This document shows, piece by piece, positions 1-7,168 of a stretch of 15,314 nt of DNA. Every line of letters begins with the position of its first letter. Within the stretch, counting starts at the first letter, position 1. Both the position numbers and the translations under genes were made by a program. Under the pieces are notes generated by a model. That model had not been told where the DNA came from, searched no databases, and worked only from the letters and a program-made list of their open reading frames with translations. The DNA lies in assembly GCA_009903905.1 (NCBI GenBank), contig WYEI01000292.1:1-15314 (forward strand). Reading direction: 5' to 3'. Origin of the DNA: Pyrobaculum sp. Its GTDB lineage: Archaea > Thermoproteota > Thermoprotei > Thermoproteales > Thermoproteaceae.

Positions 1-95
1 TCTCTGATCTTGTCGTTTTCCTTGGCCGTCACCACGTCCTTAACCATTATGTCGGAAACTCTCAACGGGAGCTCTCTACGTTTCACCAAAGGCAT
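1..95 (-). CDS. CBS-domain protein, N-terminal fragment (runs off left edge)
   Basis: An open frame begins at an ATG at 95-93 and is still open at base 1, giving 31 residues. After a basic start (MPLVKRRELP) it reads VSDIMVKDVVTAKENDKIR, which matches the opening strand and helix of a CBS domain (pattern: V.DIM..DVVT......I). CBS pairs usually bind adenine nucleotides and act as regulatory modules, either alone or fused to enzymes or transporters. What follows here lies outside the window. A TTTAAA box 27 bases upstream of the ATG fits a leaderless transcript, so the gene probably has its own promoter although it follows the small-gene cassette in the same direction by only 28 bases. The family call rests on few residues. 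Confidence 0.72.
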   Translation of the reverse strand, partial: MPLVKRRELPLRVSDIMVKDVVTAKENDKIR

Positions 96-116
96 ACAGC
101 TAAACTTTCTCAGTTA

Positions 117-122
117 TTTAAA
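117..122 (-). promoter_or_regulatory. TATA box for the CBS-domain gene
   Basis: TTTAAA on the minus strand lies within the AT-rich stretch GATATAAATTTAAATAA. It begins 27 bases before the ATG at 95, the same spacing seen at other promoters in this window, which predicts transcription starting at or next to the start codon. Confidence 0.55.
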
Positions 123-123
123 T

Positions 124-453
124 TTATATCTTTAAAACAGTTTTTCTTATGGATAGGTCCATGTCTACGATGACTTTGACATCTCCATAGGTCTCCTTTA
201 GCTTCTTCACCGTGGCGATCATCCGGTCAAGTTTTTTCAAGAGCTCTACGTTGTCCGGCAACGGACCGCCGGCGTAGAACTCAACGCCTTCAGCTGGCTT
301 CAGCTCTATGCCGAAGGCGAAGGCGAGCTCCTGGAATTTAACCCACCTCTCCTCCAGGGCCTCCAGCGCCAGCCTGCTTGTTCTGTACTTCTCGGCGTAA
401 TCCCTTAGCGTTGTCAACAGCGACTCCAGCTCAGAAAGAGAGAGGAGTATCAT
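124..453 (-). CDS. Unknown 109-aa helical protein, fourth gene of small-protein cassette
   Basis: I do not recognise this family. The protein starts with ATG at 453, which overlaps the TGA of the preceding gene in an ATGA quadruplet (450-453), so translation is probably coupled. Residues 1-50 (LSELESLLTTLRDYAEKY and on) and 68-90 (VELLKKLDRMIATVKKLK) are rich in Leu, Glu and Lys with heptad-like spacing and are likely amphipathic helices or coiled coil. A segment GVEFYAGGPLPD (about 56-67) looks like a loop between them. The C-terminus reads VKVIVDMDLSIRKTVLKI, probably a beta strand plus tail. No signal peptide, membrane segment or cysteine is seen. It is the last gene of a four-gene overlapping unit, so it likely works with those products. 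That it is a real gene is well supported by the overlap and coding-like composition. Confidence 0.75.
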   Translation of the reverse strand: MILLSLSELESLLTTLRDYAEKYRTSRLALEALEERWVKFQELAFAFGIELKPAEGVEFYAGGPLPDNVELLKKLDRMIATVKKLKETYGDVKVIVDMDLSIRKTVLKI

Positions 454-875
454 CGTGATAGATAGTAGGCGATTTCTACGTCGCCGACGCAGAACTTAAC
501 CATGCCCAGCGTCAGGTTCGGGCAACCGAAAGTGTTGAGCTCAACAGACTGCTTGGGGAGCGGCGGCACCTCCCTAGGAGGCGGCAGGGGCGGTATCACC
601 TCCGGCAGTGGGGTTGTGGTTATGTAGCTCTCCTCGGGCCCCATCACGACTGTGTAGTCCTTGAGTCTGAGGTCGTTTGCCATCTTCCCCGCCTCGACCA
701 GCGTTTCGAGCACCGAAGACAAAGCCGTGTAGAGGTATCCCAAGGTGCCTAGGCCTATGACGTAGTTGCCCACCTGCCGGCGGGCTAGAGTAATCGGCGT
801 GGACTCCAGCTGCGGCAGTAGAGACCTCACGTGCCAGATGACCTTCTCCATGCTTGTCGATCTAACCACCATCAT
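450..875 (-). CDS. Unknown 141-aa protein with Pro-rich middle, third gene of small-protein cassette
   Basis: I recognise no family. The start is ATG at 875, which overlaps the TGA of the 45-aa gene upstream in an ATGA quadruplet (872-875); a second ATG follows directly. Residues 1-75 look mainly helical, with a mildly hydrophobic stretch VGNYVIGLGTLGYLYTALSS at about 35-54 that could be a buried helix rather than a clear membrane segment. Residues about 88-107 hold a proline-rich linker (PLPEVIPPLPPPREVPPLP). The C-terminal 35 residues include two cysteines (FGCPNL and KFCVGD) that could form a disulfide or bind a metal. The linker suggests two modules joined flexibly. The 3' end overlaps the next gene in another ATGA quadruplet. 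Confidence 0.75.
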   Translation of the reverse strand: MMVVRSTSMEKVIWHVRSLLPQLESTPITLARRQVGNYVIGLGTLGYLYTALSSVLETLVEAGKMANDLRLKDYTVVMGPEESYITTTPLPEVIPPLPPPREVPPLPKQSVELNTFGCPNLTLGMVKFCVGDVEIAYYLSR

Positions 876-1009
876 AGGATCACCCTAATCCTCCCGCCCA
901 CAACCTCCACATATACCTCCTCGTTGGGGCCCAGCACCTTGATCAACACGTCTTTTATCTGTTGGCTGACCGGGAGCTCCGCCACCCTTTTCTTCTGGAG
1001 GGTTCTCAC
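872..1009 (-). CDS. Unknown 45-aa protein, second gene of small-protein cassette
   Basis: This short gene fills what would otherwise be a gap. It starts with GTG at 1009-1007, overlapping the TGA of the upstream gene as GTGA (1006-1009), and stops with TGA at 874-872, overlapping the next ATG as ATGA (872-875). Two such quadruplets on one 45-codon frame are hard to explain by chance. The product begins basic (MRTLQKKRVAELPV), continues with a helix-like SQQIKDVLIKVLG, and ends with a strand-turn-strand EVYVEVVGGRIRVIL, so it could be a small alpha-beta fold. No family was recognised. Its size means many gene finders will miss it. Confidence 0.7.
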   Translation of the reverse strand: MRTLQKKRVAELPVSQQIKDVLIKVLGPNEEVYVEVVGGRIRVIL

Positions 1010-1218
1010 GGCACAATTATCAGGTTGTTTTTTCCTCTAAATACCACGTACATGTCCGGCGGGAAGTACTTCAACAGGTTTATCGGGACGCCGGTGGGTT
1101 GCGGGGGCCAGTAGAAGTTTAGCCTCGCGCCTTTCACGGCGACAGGCTTCACCTTGTACTTCTCCAGCATGGACTCGACGTCTTCTATTAGGTGTATCTG
1201 TGACGTATATATAATCAT
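1006..1218 (-). CDS. Unknown 70-aa protein, first gene of small-protein cassette
   Basis: The frame can start at ATG 1230 or ATG 1218. I chose 1218 because the TATA-like TATATAA at 1240-1246 lies about 27 bases upstream of it, which matches leaderless transcription elsewhere in the window; from 1230 the box would be only about 15 bases away. The purine-rich GAGGGGGGTC before 1218 could also aid translation. The product begins MIIYTSQIHLIEDVESMLEKY, suggesting strand then helix, and has an aromatic/proline segment NFYWPPQPTG near residues 38-47 and a hydrophobic end YVVFRGKNNLIIVP. No family was recognised. It heads the cassette, shares a 78-base divergent promoter region with the nucleotidyltransferase operon, and overlaps the next gene by GTGA. 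Confidence 0.72.
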   Translation of the reverse strand: MIIYTSQIHLIEDVESMLEKYKVKPVAVKGARLNFYWPPQPTGVPINLLKYFPPDMYVVFRGKNNLIIVP

Positions 1219-1239
1219 GACCCCCCTCATGTACGTCGT

Positions 1240-1246
1240 TTATATA
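1240..1246 (-). promoter_or_regulatory. TATA box for the four-gene small-protein cassette
   Basis: TATATAA on the minus strand, within AAAATATATAAAC, starts 27-28 bases before the ATG at 1218. This supports the inner start codon for the first cassette gene. No other TATA box is apparent inside the cassette, consistent with a single transcript for the four genes. Confidence 0.55.
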
Positions 1247-1270
1247 TTTTGCTTTAGGGATCAAAGATAT

Positions 1271-1276
1271 TTATAA
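1271..1276 (+). promoter_or_regulatory. TATA box for the nucleotidyltransferase-gltX operon
   Basis: TTATAA, within GATATTTATAACG, begins 26 bases before the ATG at 1297 and so predicts a leaderless mRNA. It supports ATG 1297 over the TTG at 1294. It lies 25 bases from the divergent cassette box, so the two promoters could affect each other. Confidence 0.6.
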
Positions 1277-1296
1277 CGTGGTTTCCGTCACGGTTG

Positions 1297-1986
1297 ATGC
1301 AAGCGGTTATTTTGGCTGGTGGGTTTGGTAAGAGGCTTGCGCCTTTGACTTCTGAGGTTCCTAAGCCTTTGCTTCCGGTGGGGGGTAGGCCTATTTTGGT
1401 GAGGCAGATTGAGTGGTTGAGGGGGTTTGGGGTTGCTGACGTGGTGCTTGCGGTGGGTTATCTCAAGCATAAGATCTTCGAGGCGTTGGGGGATGGGAGG
1501 AAGCTTGGGGTGAGGATTTTCTACAGCGTGGAGGAGGAGCCTTTGGGCACTGGGGGCGCCATTAAAAACGCCGAGCCTTTTATCACAGACGATGTCTTCG
1601 TGGTCCTCAACGGCGACGTCTTGACCAACCTCTCTCTAGATAAGCTGGTGGAGGCGCTAAGCGACGCCGACGGCGCCATAGCCCTAGTCCCCCTCCGAAG
1701 CCCCTACGGCGTGGTGGAATACGACAAAGACGGATACATCACCCACTTCCGCGAAAAACCCATCCTAGAAGGCTTCTACATAAACGCCGGGGTGTACGCC
1801 CTCAGGAGGAGGGTATTGTCGGAGTTGCCAGACCGCGGCAACATCGAGGAGACCCTCTTCCCCCGACTCGCGCAACAGCGCCGCCTCAAGGCGGTAGTGT
1901 ATAGGGACGTCTTCTGGAAGTCTGTAGACAGCTTGAAAGATCTGGAGGAGGTGGATCGGTTCTTTGGCGCCAACAATGAACATTGA
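1297..1986 (+). CDS. Sugar-phosphate nucleotidyltransferase (NDP-sugar pyrophosphorylase family)
   Basis: This is a 229-aa enzyme of the family that makes NDP-sugars from NTP and sugar 1-phosphate, for glycans, lipids or protein glycosylation. Visible motifs are the nucleotide loop LAGGFGKRL (6-14), PKPLLPV (22-28), LGTGGAI (83-89), the metal-binding NGD (105-107), EKP (153-155), NAGVY (163-167) and a late KSVD (208-211). It contains only the catalytic Rossmann-like domain and lacks the left-handed beta-helix tail of bifunctional or GMPP-type members, so the substrate (glucose-1-P or mannose-1-P) cannot be fixed. The start is ATG 1297, 26 bases after a TATA box. Its 3' end overlaps gltX. Codon use changes sharply inside the gene: T- and G-ending codons dominate up to about base 1540, C-ending codons after it. 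Confidence 0.9.
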   Translation: MQAVILAGGFGKRLAPLTSEVPKPLLPVGGRPILVRQIEWLRGFGVADVVLAVGYLKHKIFEALGDGRKLGVRIFYSVEEEPLGTGGAIKNAEPFITDDVFVVLNGDVLTNLSLDKLVEALSDADGAIALVPLRSPYGVVEYDKDGYITHFREKPILEGFYINAGVYALRRRVLSELPDRGNIEETLFPRLAQQRRLKAVVYRDVFWKSVDSLKDLEEVDRFFGANNEH

Positions 1987-3688
1987 AGAGCTTGCATTGA
2001 AATACGCGCTGGCCAACGCCGTTAGATACAGCGGTAAAGCCGATGTGAAGGCCGTCATGGCTAAGTTGATGGCGGAGTTGCCTGAGCTGAGGCAACGCGC
2101 TAGGGAGGTGAAGCAGGTGGTGGAGAAGGTGGTGGCGCAGGTCAACGCCATGTCGCAGGAGGAGCAAGTGCGAATCCTTAGAGAGAGGTGGCCCGAGATG
2201 CTGGAGGAGAGGAGAGTTGAGCAGAGGCGCCCCGGCGTAGAGAGCCTCCCGGAGCTACCCAACGTGAGGGGCGGCGTCGTGGTGCGGTTTGCCCCCAATC
2301 CAGACTTCGTGCTTCACCTAGGTAGCGCCAGGCCGGCTATTTTGAACTACGCCTACAAGCTGAAATACGGAGGCAAATTCATCTTGAGGTTTGAGGACAC
2401 GGATCCGCGTACCAAGCGGCCGTTGGTCACGGAGGAGGTGAACGCCTACGAGGCGATCCGCGAGGACCTGAGGTGGCTTGGGGTAGCGTGGGACGAGGAG
2501 TACATCCAGTCGCTTAGGATGGAGATGTACTACGACCACGTCAAAAGGCTGTTGGAGATGGGCGCCGCATATGTCGATCTGTGCAGACCCGAGGAGTGGA
2601 GGAGGCTGAGAAACGAGGGGAGGGCGTGTCCCCACAGAGACCAGAGCCCTGAGGAGAACCTGGAGCTTTGGGAGAGGATGCTCAGGGGGGACTTCCGCGA
2701 GGGGGAGGCCGTGGTGCGGATCAAGACCGACCTAAGCCACCCAGACCCCAGCGTGAGAGATTGGGTCGCCTTTAGGATCATCGATACCGAGAAAACGCCG
2801 CATCCCGTGGTCGGGAGCAAATACGTCGCGTGGCCTACATACAACTTCGCGGTGTCTATCGACGACCACCTCATGGGCGTGACCCACGTGATGAGGGCGC
2901 AGGAACACAGCGTAAACACCATGAAGCAGTCGTACATATTCAAGCACTTCGGCTGGGAGCAACCGGTTACGATTCATTTCGGGAGGCTGAGGATCGAGGG
3001 CGCGACGCTGAGCAAGTCTAAGCTCAAGGCGCTTAAGGTGAGGCACGACGACTTGACCCTCCCAACTCTTGCGGGGCTTAGGAACCGGGGTATTCTGCCG
3101 GAGGCCATCTGGGAGCTCATCCTCACAGTGGGCATAAAGCCCTCCGACTCAACGGTGGCTCTCTCTAACCTATTCGCCCTCAACAGGAAGCGGATAGAGC
3201 CCATCGCCAATCGGTACATGTATGTGCCGAACCCCGTGAAGCTCGTCTTCGAAACCGAGAAGGAGCTTGTGGCCAAGGTGCCTCTGCACCCCAGCTTCAG
3301 AGAGAGGGGGGAGAGGACGTATAGGCTGGGGCCGGGCCGAGTTGAGGTTTACGTGCCGCGTCGGGACCTCAAGCAAGGGGCTGTGGTGAGGCTTATGGAG
3401 CTTGCAAACATCGAGGTGACTTCGCTTGAGGGAGGCATGGCTTATGGACGCATCCACAGCCTCGGCGTCGAGGAGGCGAGGAAAGTCGGCGCGCCTATTA
3501 TCCAATGGGTGGTGGACCCCGTCGAGGTACGGGTCATCAAGCCCGCGGCTGTGGGCAAGAAGGAGGAGGAAACAGGCTTGGGTGAGAAGCTCCTCGAAAA
3601 GGTTGAGGCCGGGACCTACGTCCAGTTTATGCGGTACGGCTTCTTGAAGAAGGTGGGGCCCTCCGCCTTTGTATACGTCCATGACTAG
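1976..3688 (+). CDS. gltX: Glutamyl-tRNA synthetase, archaeal type
   Basis: The enzyme charges tRNA-Glu with glutamate in the cytoplasm. The 570-aa product has a helical N-terminal extension (about 1-95) typical of archaeal/eukaryotic GlxRS, then the class I Rossmann fold starting [20 protein letters not shown] (101-120). The HIGH-equivalent is HLGS (114-117), lacking the last His. [15 protein letters not shown] (135-149) follows, and the KMSKS-equivalent is TLSKSK (344-349). The C-terminal part (about 430-570) is a beta-barrel anticodon-binding region. The preference for Glu over Gln is expected because archaea make Gln-tRNA by amidation. The start is uncertain: ATG 1976 overlaps the upstream gene by 11 bases, while TTG 1964 lies closer to the purine-rich GGAGGAGGTGG at 1944-1954. 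I prefer the ATG. The gene overlaps the next one by 8 bases, forming a compact operon. Confidence 0.93.
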   Translation: MNIEELALKYALANAVRYSGKADVKAVMAKLMAELPELRQRAREVKQVVEKVVAQVNAMSQEEQVRILRERWPEMLEERRVEQRRPGVESLPELPNVRGGVVVRFAPNPDFVLHLGSARPAILNYAYKLKYGGKFILRFEDTDPRTKRPLVTEEVNAYEAIREDLRWLGVAWDEEYIQSLRMEMYYDHVKRLLEMGAAYVDLCRPEEWRRLRNEGRACPHRDQSPEENLELWERMLRGDFREGEAVVRIKTDLSHPDPSVRDWVAFRIIDTEKTPHPVVGSKYVAWPTYNFAVSIDDHLMGVTHVMRAQEHSVNTMKQSYIFKHFGWEQPVTIHFGRLRIEGATLSKSKLKALKVRHDDLTLPTLAGLRNRGILPEAIWELILTVGIKPSDSTVALSNLFALNRKRIEPIANRYMYVPNPVKLVFETEKELVAKVPLHPSFRERGERTYRLGPGRVEVYVPRRDLKQGAVVRLMELANIEVTSLEGGMAYGRIHSLGVEEARKVGAPIIQWVVDPVEVRVIKPAAVGKKEEETGLGEKLLEKVEAGTYVQFMRYGFLKKVGPSAFVYVHD

Positions 3689-4673
3689 GTTTCTATTCGA
3701 CGCGCTTACGCCTAAGCAGGCGAGAATCGCCGCCATACTCTTCCAGGAGGGCGCGAGACGCGGCGTTGAGATAGCCATCGCGTGTCGCGAGTACATGCAC
3801 CTGGCCGACATGTTGCGTATATACGGCGTTCCGCATAACTGCTTTGGGAGATACGGCGCAACGCCCTATGAGAAGTTGGTGTTTGGAATTGAGAGACAGA
3901 GGCAACTCGCCGAGGTGGCCAAGGAGGTCGACGGCATGTTGAGCTTTCCGTCGCCCGACGCCGCGCGCGTCGTGTTTGGCCTGGGGAAACCTATCGTGGT
4001 TCTCAACGACACGCCACATGCCATGCATGTGAATAGGCTGACGTTGCCTCTGTCGGAGGTGCTCGTCGCGCCTTCCGCCATACCTCGGGAGGCGTGGGCC
4101 GCATACTGCCCGAAACGCGTCGTGGAGTTTAACAGCGTGTTTGAATACATGTGGATCTCTAGATTTGTCCCAGACGAGGAGGTTATAAGGCGGCTTGGGC
4201 TAAGGAGGGGGGAGTACGTGGTGTTTAGGCCGGAGGAGGTCCACGCCTCTTACTACAGATGGGATTTCGCCAAATTAAGGCTGAGGCTTGTGGAGGAGTT
4301 TCTGAGGAGGGGCTACGTGGTGGTCAACGTGCCTCGGTACCCGGATCAAATCATCGACGGCGTTGTTAACCTCACCGAGGCTGTTGACCATCTGCAACTT
4401 GCCTACTTCTCCGCAGGCGTCGTCACAGGTGGAGCCACGATGGCCACCGAGGCGGCTCTCCTCGGCGTGCCGGCCCTCTCCTACTTCCCCGGCGATTACT
4501 ACATAGACGCGTATCTCCAGAAGATAGGTGCTCCGTTTTTTAGGTGTAGAGACCTCGAGGGCTGTTTAGCGGCGGTCGGGGAGATGCTTAAGATGGGGCG
4601 GAGGGGTGGCCCTAAGTTGGAGGACCCAACTGCGTTGATACTAGAGACCGCCTTGGGCGTGCTTACGAGATAA
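3681..4673 (+). CDS. DUF354-like protein (glycosyltransferase-B-like fold, archaeal)
   Basis: This 330-aa protein starts at ATG 3681, overlapping the gltX stop by 8 bases. The opening [20 protein letters not shown] and the long spacing to a second Rossmann-like half match the archaeal DUF354 group, which resembles UDP-GlcNAc 2-epimerases and GT-B glycosyltransferases. The second half contains [16 protein letters not shown] (about 177-192), where a nucleotide-sugar enzyme would begin its C-terminal domain, and [17 protein letters not shown] (250-266). The latter resembles the donor-binding loop GG.M..EA...G.P found in this superfamily. No signal peptide or membrane segment is seen. Its position with a sugar nucleotidyltransferase suggests a role in sugar-nucleotide or glycan metabolism, with gltX in between by operon packing. 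The exact reaction is unknown. Confidence 0.75.
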   Translation: MTRFLFDALTPKQARIAAILFQEGARRGVEIAIACREYMHLADMLRIYGVPHNCFGRYGATPYEKLVFGIERQRQLAEVAKEVDGMLSFPSPDAARVVFGLGKPIVVLNDTPHAMHVNRLTLPLSEVLVAPSAIPREAWAAYCPKRVVEFNSVFEYMWISRFVPDEEVIRRLGLRRGEYVVFRPEEVHASYYRWDFAKLRLRLVEEFLRRGYVVVNVPRYPDQIIDGVVNLTEAVDHLQLAYFSAGVVTGGATMATEAALLGVPALSYFPGDYYIDAYLQKIGAPFFRCRDLEGCLAAVGEMLKMGRRGGPKLEDPTALILETALGVLTR

Positions 4674-4675
4674 GA

Positions 4676-4682
4676 TTTTAAA
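4676..4682 (+). promoter_or_regulatory. TATA box for the 128-aa unknown gene
   Basis: TTTTAAA, directly after the stop of the DUF354-like gene, sits 27-28 bases before ATG 4704. It separates this gene from the upstream operon and supports ATG 4704 rather than the GTG at 4698. Confidence 0.5.
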
Positions 4683-4703
4683 CCTCCAGACAGTGTTGTG
4701 GAT

Positions 4704-5090
4704 ATGAGAGCTGTGGCTCTTCTGAGGGCCGGCCGCGATTACGGCGTGGCTTTTCTAGACTTCAGAATCGCCGGCCTCAGAGAGACGGGGACAAAGCCTG
4801 TGAAGTACGTGGAGGAGCTGGAGGCAATCCAGGGGGATCTCCTCGCCGTCATGCCGAAGCTGAAAGACATGTACGTGTTAGACACGGTGTTGGAAGACAC
4901 GGCGGGTCGGCGCTACGTCGCAAGGCTTTACACCTCCGGGGGCGTGGTGTATTACGTGATTTTGGCGTCGCCTAAAAACACCCTCAGGGGGGTGCTTAAG
5001 AGGCTCACGCAACAAGGCTGGAGGCTTCTTATCCACGTCGAGAGGAAGACCGTCAAGAGGAGCACCACTAGCGAGACAGACGCTCGATAA
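4704..5090 (+). CDS. Unknown 128-aa protein
   Basis: No family was recognised. The start is ATG 4704, chosen for its TATA spacing; GTG 4698 would add two residues. The protein begins MRAVALLRAGRDYGVAFLDF, then a polar helix-like region with VKYVEELEAIQGDLLAVMPK (about 32-51). Strands follow: YVLDTVLEDTAGRRYVARLY and VVYYVILASPKN. It ends in a helix and strand (LKRLTQQGWRLLIHVER) with a charged tail. The order suggests a compact alpha-beta domain of soluble type, with no cysteines and no membrane segment. It appears to be monocistronic with its own promoter. Its 3' end overlaps the convergent kinase gene by 23 bases. Confidence 0.72.
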   Translation: MRAVALLRAGRDYGVAFLDFRIAGLRETGTKPVKYVEELEAIQGDLLAVMPKLKDMYVLDTVLEDTAGRRYVARLYTSGGVVYYVILASPKNTLRGVLKRLTQQGWRLLIHVERKTVKRSTTSETDAR

Positions 5091-5643
5091 AATCTAGGAA
5101 ACCCGTCTTCTCCGCGTAGCCTAGCCAATCCACCTCGTCGCTACTGCATCTCTTTTCTCCGACGCAGAGCTTCAAAACCTCAAAGGTCTCCTCAGGGGTT
5201 CTCCGGGTTACGTCTATTTGAACCACCTCCCCCCACCTCTCCACCGCCTTTATGTAAACAACATCCAGCATCTCAGCCCATACGTTGTCTAGTATCTTCT
5301 TCGAGGGCCACCCCCTCTCGGCGAGCTCTCTATACAAAACGTCGGGCGCCTTGCGGAGGACAACCACAACCTCCGGATCCGGCGAAAGCTCAACCGCATG
5401 TGTGTCCACCACGTCGCCAGGCGCCACGGCCATATACACCAAGGCCCGCGAGTTTTGGAGATCCACCACCTCGTAGGTGTCTAGCTCCGGTATGTACCTG
5501 ACATACGGCGTTTTAGCTAAGACATCCCCCACGGTGATGCAACGGGTGGAGAGCCACCGCGCAAGTTTTCTGCACTGCGTCGTCTTGCCCACGCCGGGCG
5601 TCCCCGCGATGAGGGCTTTAGGGCCGCGTCCTCCTGACGTCAC
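5068..5643 (-). CDS. Adenylate kinase-like NTPase of the Fap7/AK6 (hCINAP) family
   Basis: The product is a 191-aa P-loop protein with Walker A GTPGVGKTT at residues 14-22 close to the N-terminus. The lid-region signature (VLRKAPDVLYRELAERGWPS at about 96-115, then KKILDNVWAEMLDVVY) matches the Fap7/AK6 group: LR..P..L...L..RG....KI..N..AE. The family has adenylate kinase and ATPase activity, and in eukaryotes and archaea it acts in maturation of the small ribosomal subunit with uS11. That role is family knowledge, not visible here. It starts with GTG at 5643, inside the asnS 3' end (26-base overlap), as the last gene of a four-gene minus-strand operon. The alternative label is generic adenylate or nucleoside kinase. 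Confidence 0.85.
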   Translation of the reverse strand: MTSGGRGPKALIAGTPGVGKTTQCRKLARWLSTRCITVGDVLAKTPYVRYIPELDTYEVVDLQNSRALVYMAVAPGDVVDTHAVELSPDPEVVVVLRKAPDVLYRELAERGWPSKKILDNVWAEMLDVVYIKAVERWGEVVQIDVTRRTPEETFEVLKLCVGEKRCSSDEVDWLGYAEKTGFLDFIERLSR

Positions 5644-6913
5644 GCGGAAACGGCACGACGTCTCTTACGTGGTCCGCGCCTGTGATCCACATGGTGAGGC
5701 GGTCCATGCCGAGGCCGAAGCCCGAGTGCGGCACCGAGCCGTACCTCCTGAGGTCGATGTACCACTGGTAGTCCTCCGGGTTTAAACCAAATCGTATGAT
5801 CTTGTCTACCAGCTCCTTGGCGTCGTATATCCTCTCGCCGCCGCCAATGACCTCCCCATAGCCCTCGGGGAGGAGTACGTCGAAACTGAGCGTGACCTCA
5901 GGCCTCTTGGGGTTGTTCCTGTGGTAGAAGGCCTTGAGCTTCTCCGGGAAGCCGTAGAGCACTATCGGCTTGTCGAACTCCAGCGTCAACGCCCTCTCCT
6001 CGTCGGCGCCTATATCATCGCCCCAGCTTATCTTCACACCCTTCCTCTGCAGAATCTCTATCGCCTCGTCGTAGCTCACCCGGTAAAACGGCGGCTTCGT
6101 CCTCTCAAGCGGCTCGGTTCTGCGGCCTAGGAGCTTTAGCTCCTCCTGCCTCTCCTGCAACACCTTCTCCACCACGTAGCTTATCACCTCCTCCCCAACC
6201 CGCGCCGCGTCTTCAATGTCTGCCCAAGCGATCTCCATCTCAGCGTGCCAAAACTCCGTCAGATGCCTCCTAGTCCTCGAGGGCTCCGCCCTGAAGCTAG
6301 GCGCCACCACGTAGACCTTCTCCAGGCTGAAAATGAGGGCCTCTAGGTAGAACTGGGAGCTTTGGGTTAGGTAAACCGGCTGGCCGAAGTAGTCCACCTT
6401 GAAAAGCGTGGCGCCGCCCTCCACGGCCGCGGTTATAAACATCGGCGTCTGCACCTCGTAGAAGCCGTTTTTCCGGAAGTACTCGTGCAAGGCGCCAAAT
6501 ACCGTGTGTCTTATCTTCAAAACCGCCTGCATCTTCCTGCTTCTAAGCCATAGATGCCTCACGTCCAGCAGATACTCGCTGTCGGCAACAGCGGCGTCTT
6601 CGTTGATTGGGTACGGCTCGCCGGCGTAGGCCCAGTCTATGCTCTCCACGTGGAGCTCAACTCCCCCCGGCGCCCGCGGCTCCTTCACCAAGGTGCCCGT
6701 GGCTACAAGGGAGGACTCCAGGTTGAGCTCCTCGGCGTTTTTGAATCTGTCTCTCGGCAAGACGAGCTGGAGTATGCCGGTGGAATCTCTCAGCACCAGG
6801 AAGATCTTCTCCTTAAGCACCCTCTTGCGGTAGACCCAGCCCCTAACTGTGACGCGGCCCTCGCCCCGTCTTACAGCCTCTGATATGGGAACTGCTTTTT
6901 TGAATACCTCCAT
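5618..6913 (-). CDS. asnS: Asparaginyl-tRNA synthetase
   Basis: This class IIb aminoacyl-tRNA synthetase has 431 aa. The N-terminal OB-fold anticodon-binding domain spans about 18-95 (VTVRGWVYRKR, FLVLRDSTGILQ). Motif 1 lies around 146-160 (FRKNGFYEVQTPMFI), motif 2 is FRAE followed by SRTRRHLTEFWHAE at 207-224, and motif 3 is GFGLGMDRLTMWITGADHVR at 398-417 with the terminal PFPR. The SRT.RHL.EFW form of motif 2 and the ITAAVEGGATLF segment (160-171) point to AsnRS rather than archaeal AspRS, so direct Asn-tRNA charging is expected. The start is ATG 6913, three bases after the stop of the small membrane-protein gene, and the end overlaps the kinase gene by 26 bases. The length is normal for the family. 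Confidence 0.93.
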   Translation of the reverse strand: MEVFKKAVPISEAVRRGEGRVTVRGWVYRKRVLKEKIFLVLRDSTGILQLVLPRDRFKNAEELNLESSLVATGTLVKEPRAPGGVELHVESIDWAYAGEPYPINEDAAVADSEYLLDVRHLWLRSRKMQAVLKIRHTVFGALHEYFRKNGFYEVQTPMFITAAVEGGATLFKVDYFGQPVYLTQSSQFYLEALIFSLEKVYVVAPSFRAEPSRTRRHLTEFWHAEMEIAWADIEDAARVGEEVISYVVEKVLQERQEELKLLGRRTEPLERTKPPFYRVSYDEAIEILQRKGVKISWGDDIGADEERALTLEFDKPIVLYGFPEKLKAFYHRNNPKRPEVTLSFDVLLPEGYGEVIGGGERIYDAKELVDKIIRFGLNPEDYQWYIDLRRYGSVPHSGFGLGMDRLTMWITGADHVRDVVPFPRDVRRTRP

Positions 6914-6916
6914 CGC

Positions 6917-7168
6917 CTATTGTTGCGGCGTCTCTTTATAAATCCCTGTGATGACGCCCCCGGCGCATTCCTCCGTCTGCTTCCCCACGTAGTCTCCGTC
7001 TTGGTATTTCCTCCTTCTCTCCGCCCCGTCGCCGCATTTGATCACTGTATATACCTCGGCCGGTCTCTCCCTTCCCCTCGTCAGCGATTCCCTCCAGAAC
7101 ATATACATGAAGAAAATCAACATTATTAACGACACCGCGAGAAGCAACGCGTAGTCCCACACCGTCAT
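6917..7168 (-). CDS. Unknown 83-aa single-pass membrane protein
   Basis: Residues about 5-25 (DYALLLAVSLIMLIFFMYMFW) form one clear hydrophobic segment, followed at once by RESLTRGRER. By the positive-inside rule the C-terminal soluble part is therefore probably cytoplasmic. The tail carries two cysteines (C45 in KCGDG and C68 in EECAGG) with many charged residues between them, which could form a disulfide or bind a metal. No family was recognised. The ATG at 7168 overlaps the upstream dehydrogenase stop by 4 bases (ATGA), and asnS starts three bases after the stop, so it is embedded in the operon. The segment is long enough for a membrane anchor and shows no cleavage site I would trust. Confidence 0.72.
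   Translation of the reverse strand: MTVWDYALLLAVSLIMLIFFMYMFWRESLTRGRERPAEVYTVIKCGDGAERRRKYQDGDYVGKQTEECAGGVITGIYKETPQQ

Noticed and set aside
831..1040. Plus-strand open frame of 69 codons
   Set aside because: It lies opposite three minus-strand genes linked by stop/start overlaps and has a composition unlike a protein.
1765..2298. Minus-strand open frame of 177 codons
   Set aside because: It is Ser/Thr/Leu-rich and opposite the nucleotidyltransferase and gltX N-terminus, with no supporting signals.
3170..3811. Minus-strand open frame of 213 codons opposite gltX and the DUF354-like gene
   Set aside because: It is a shadow of strongly supported plus-strand genes, with no promoter and no recognisable domain.
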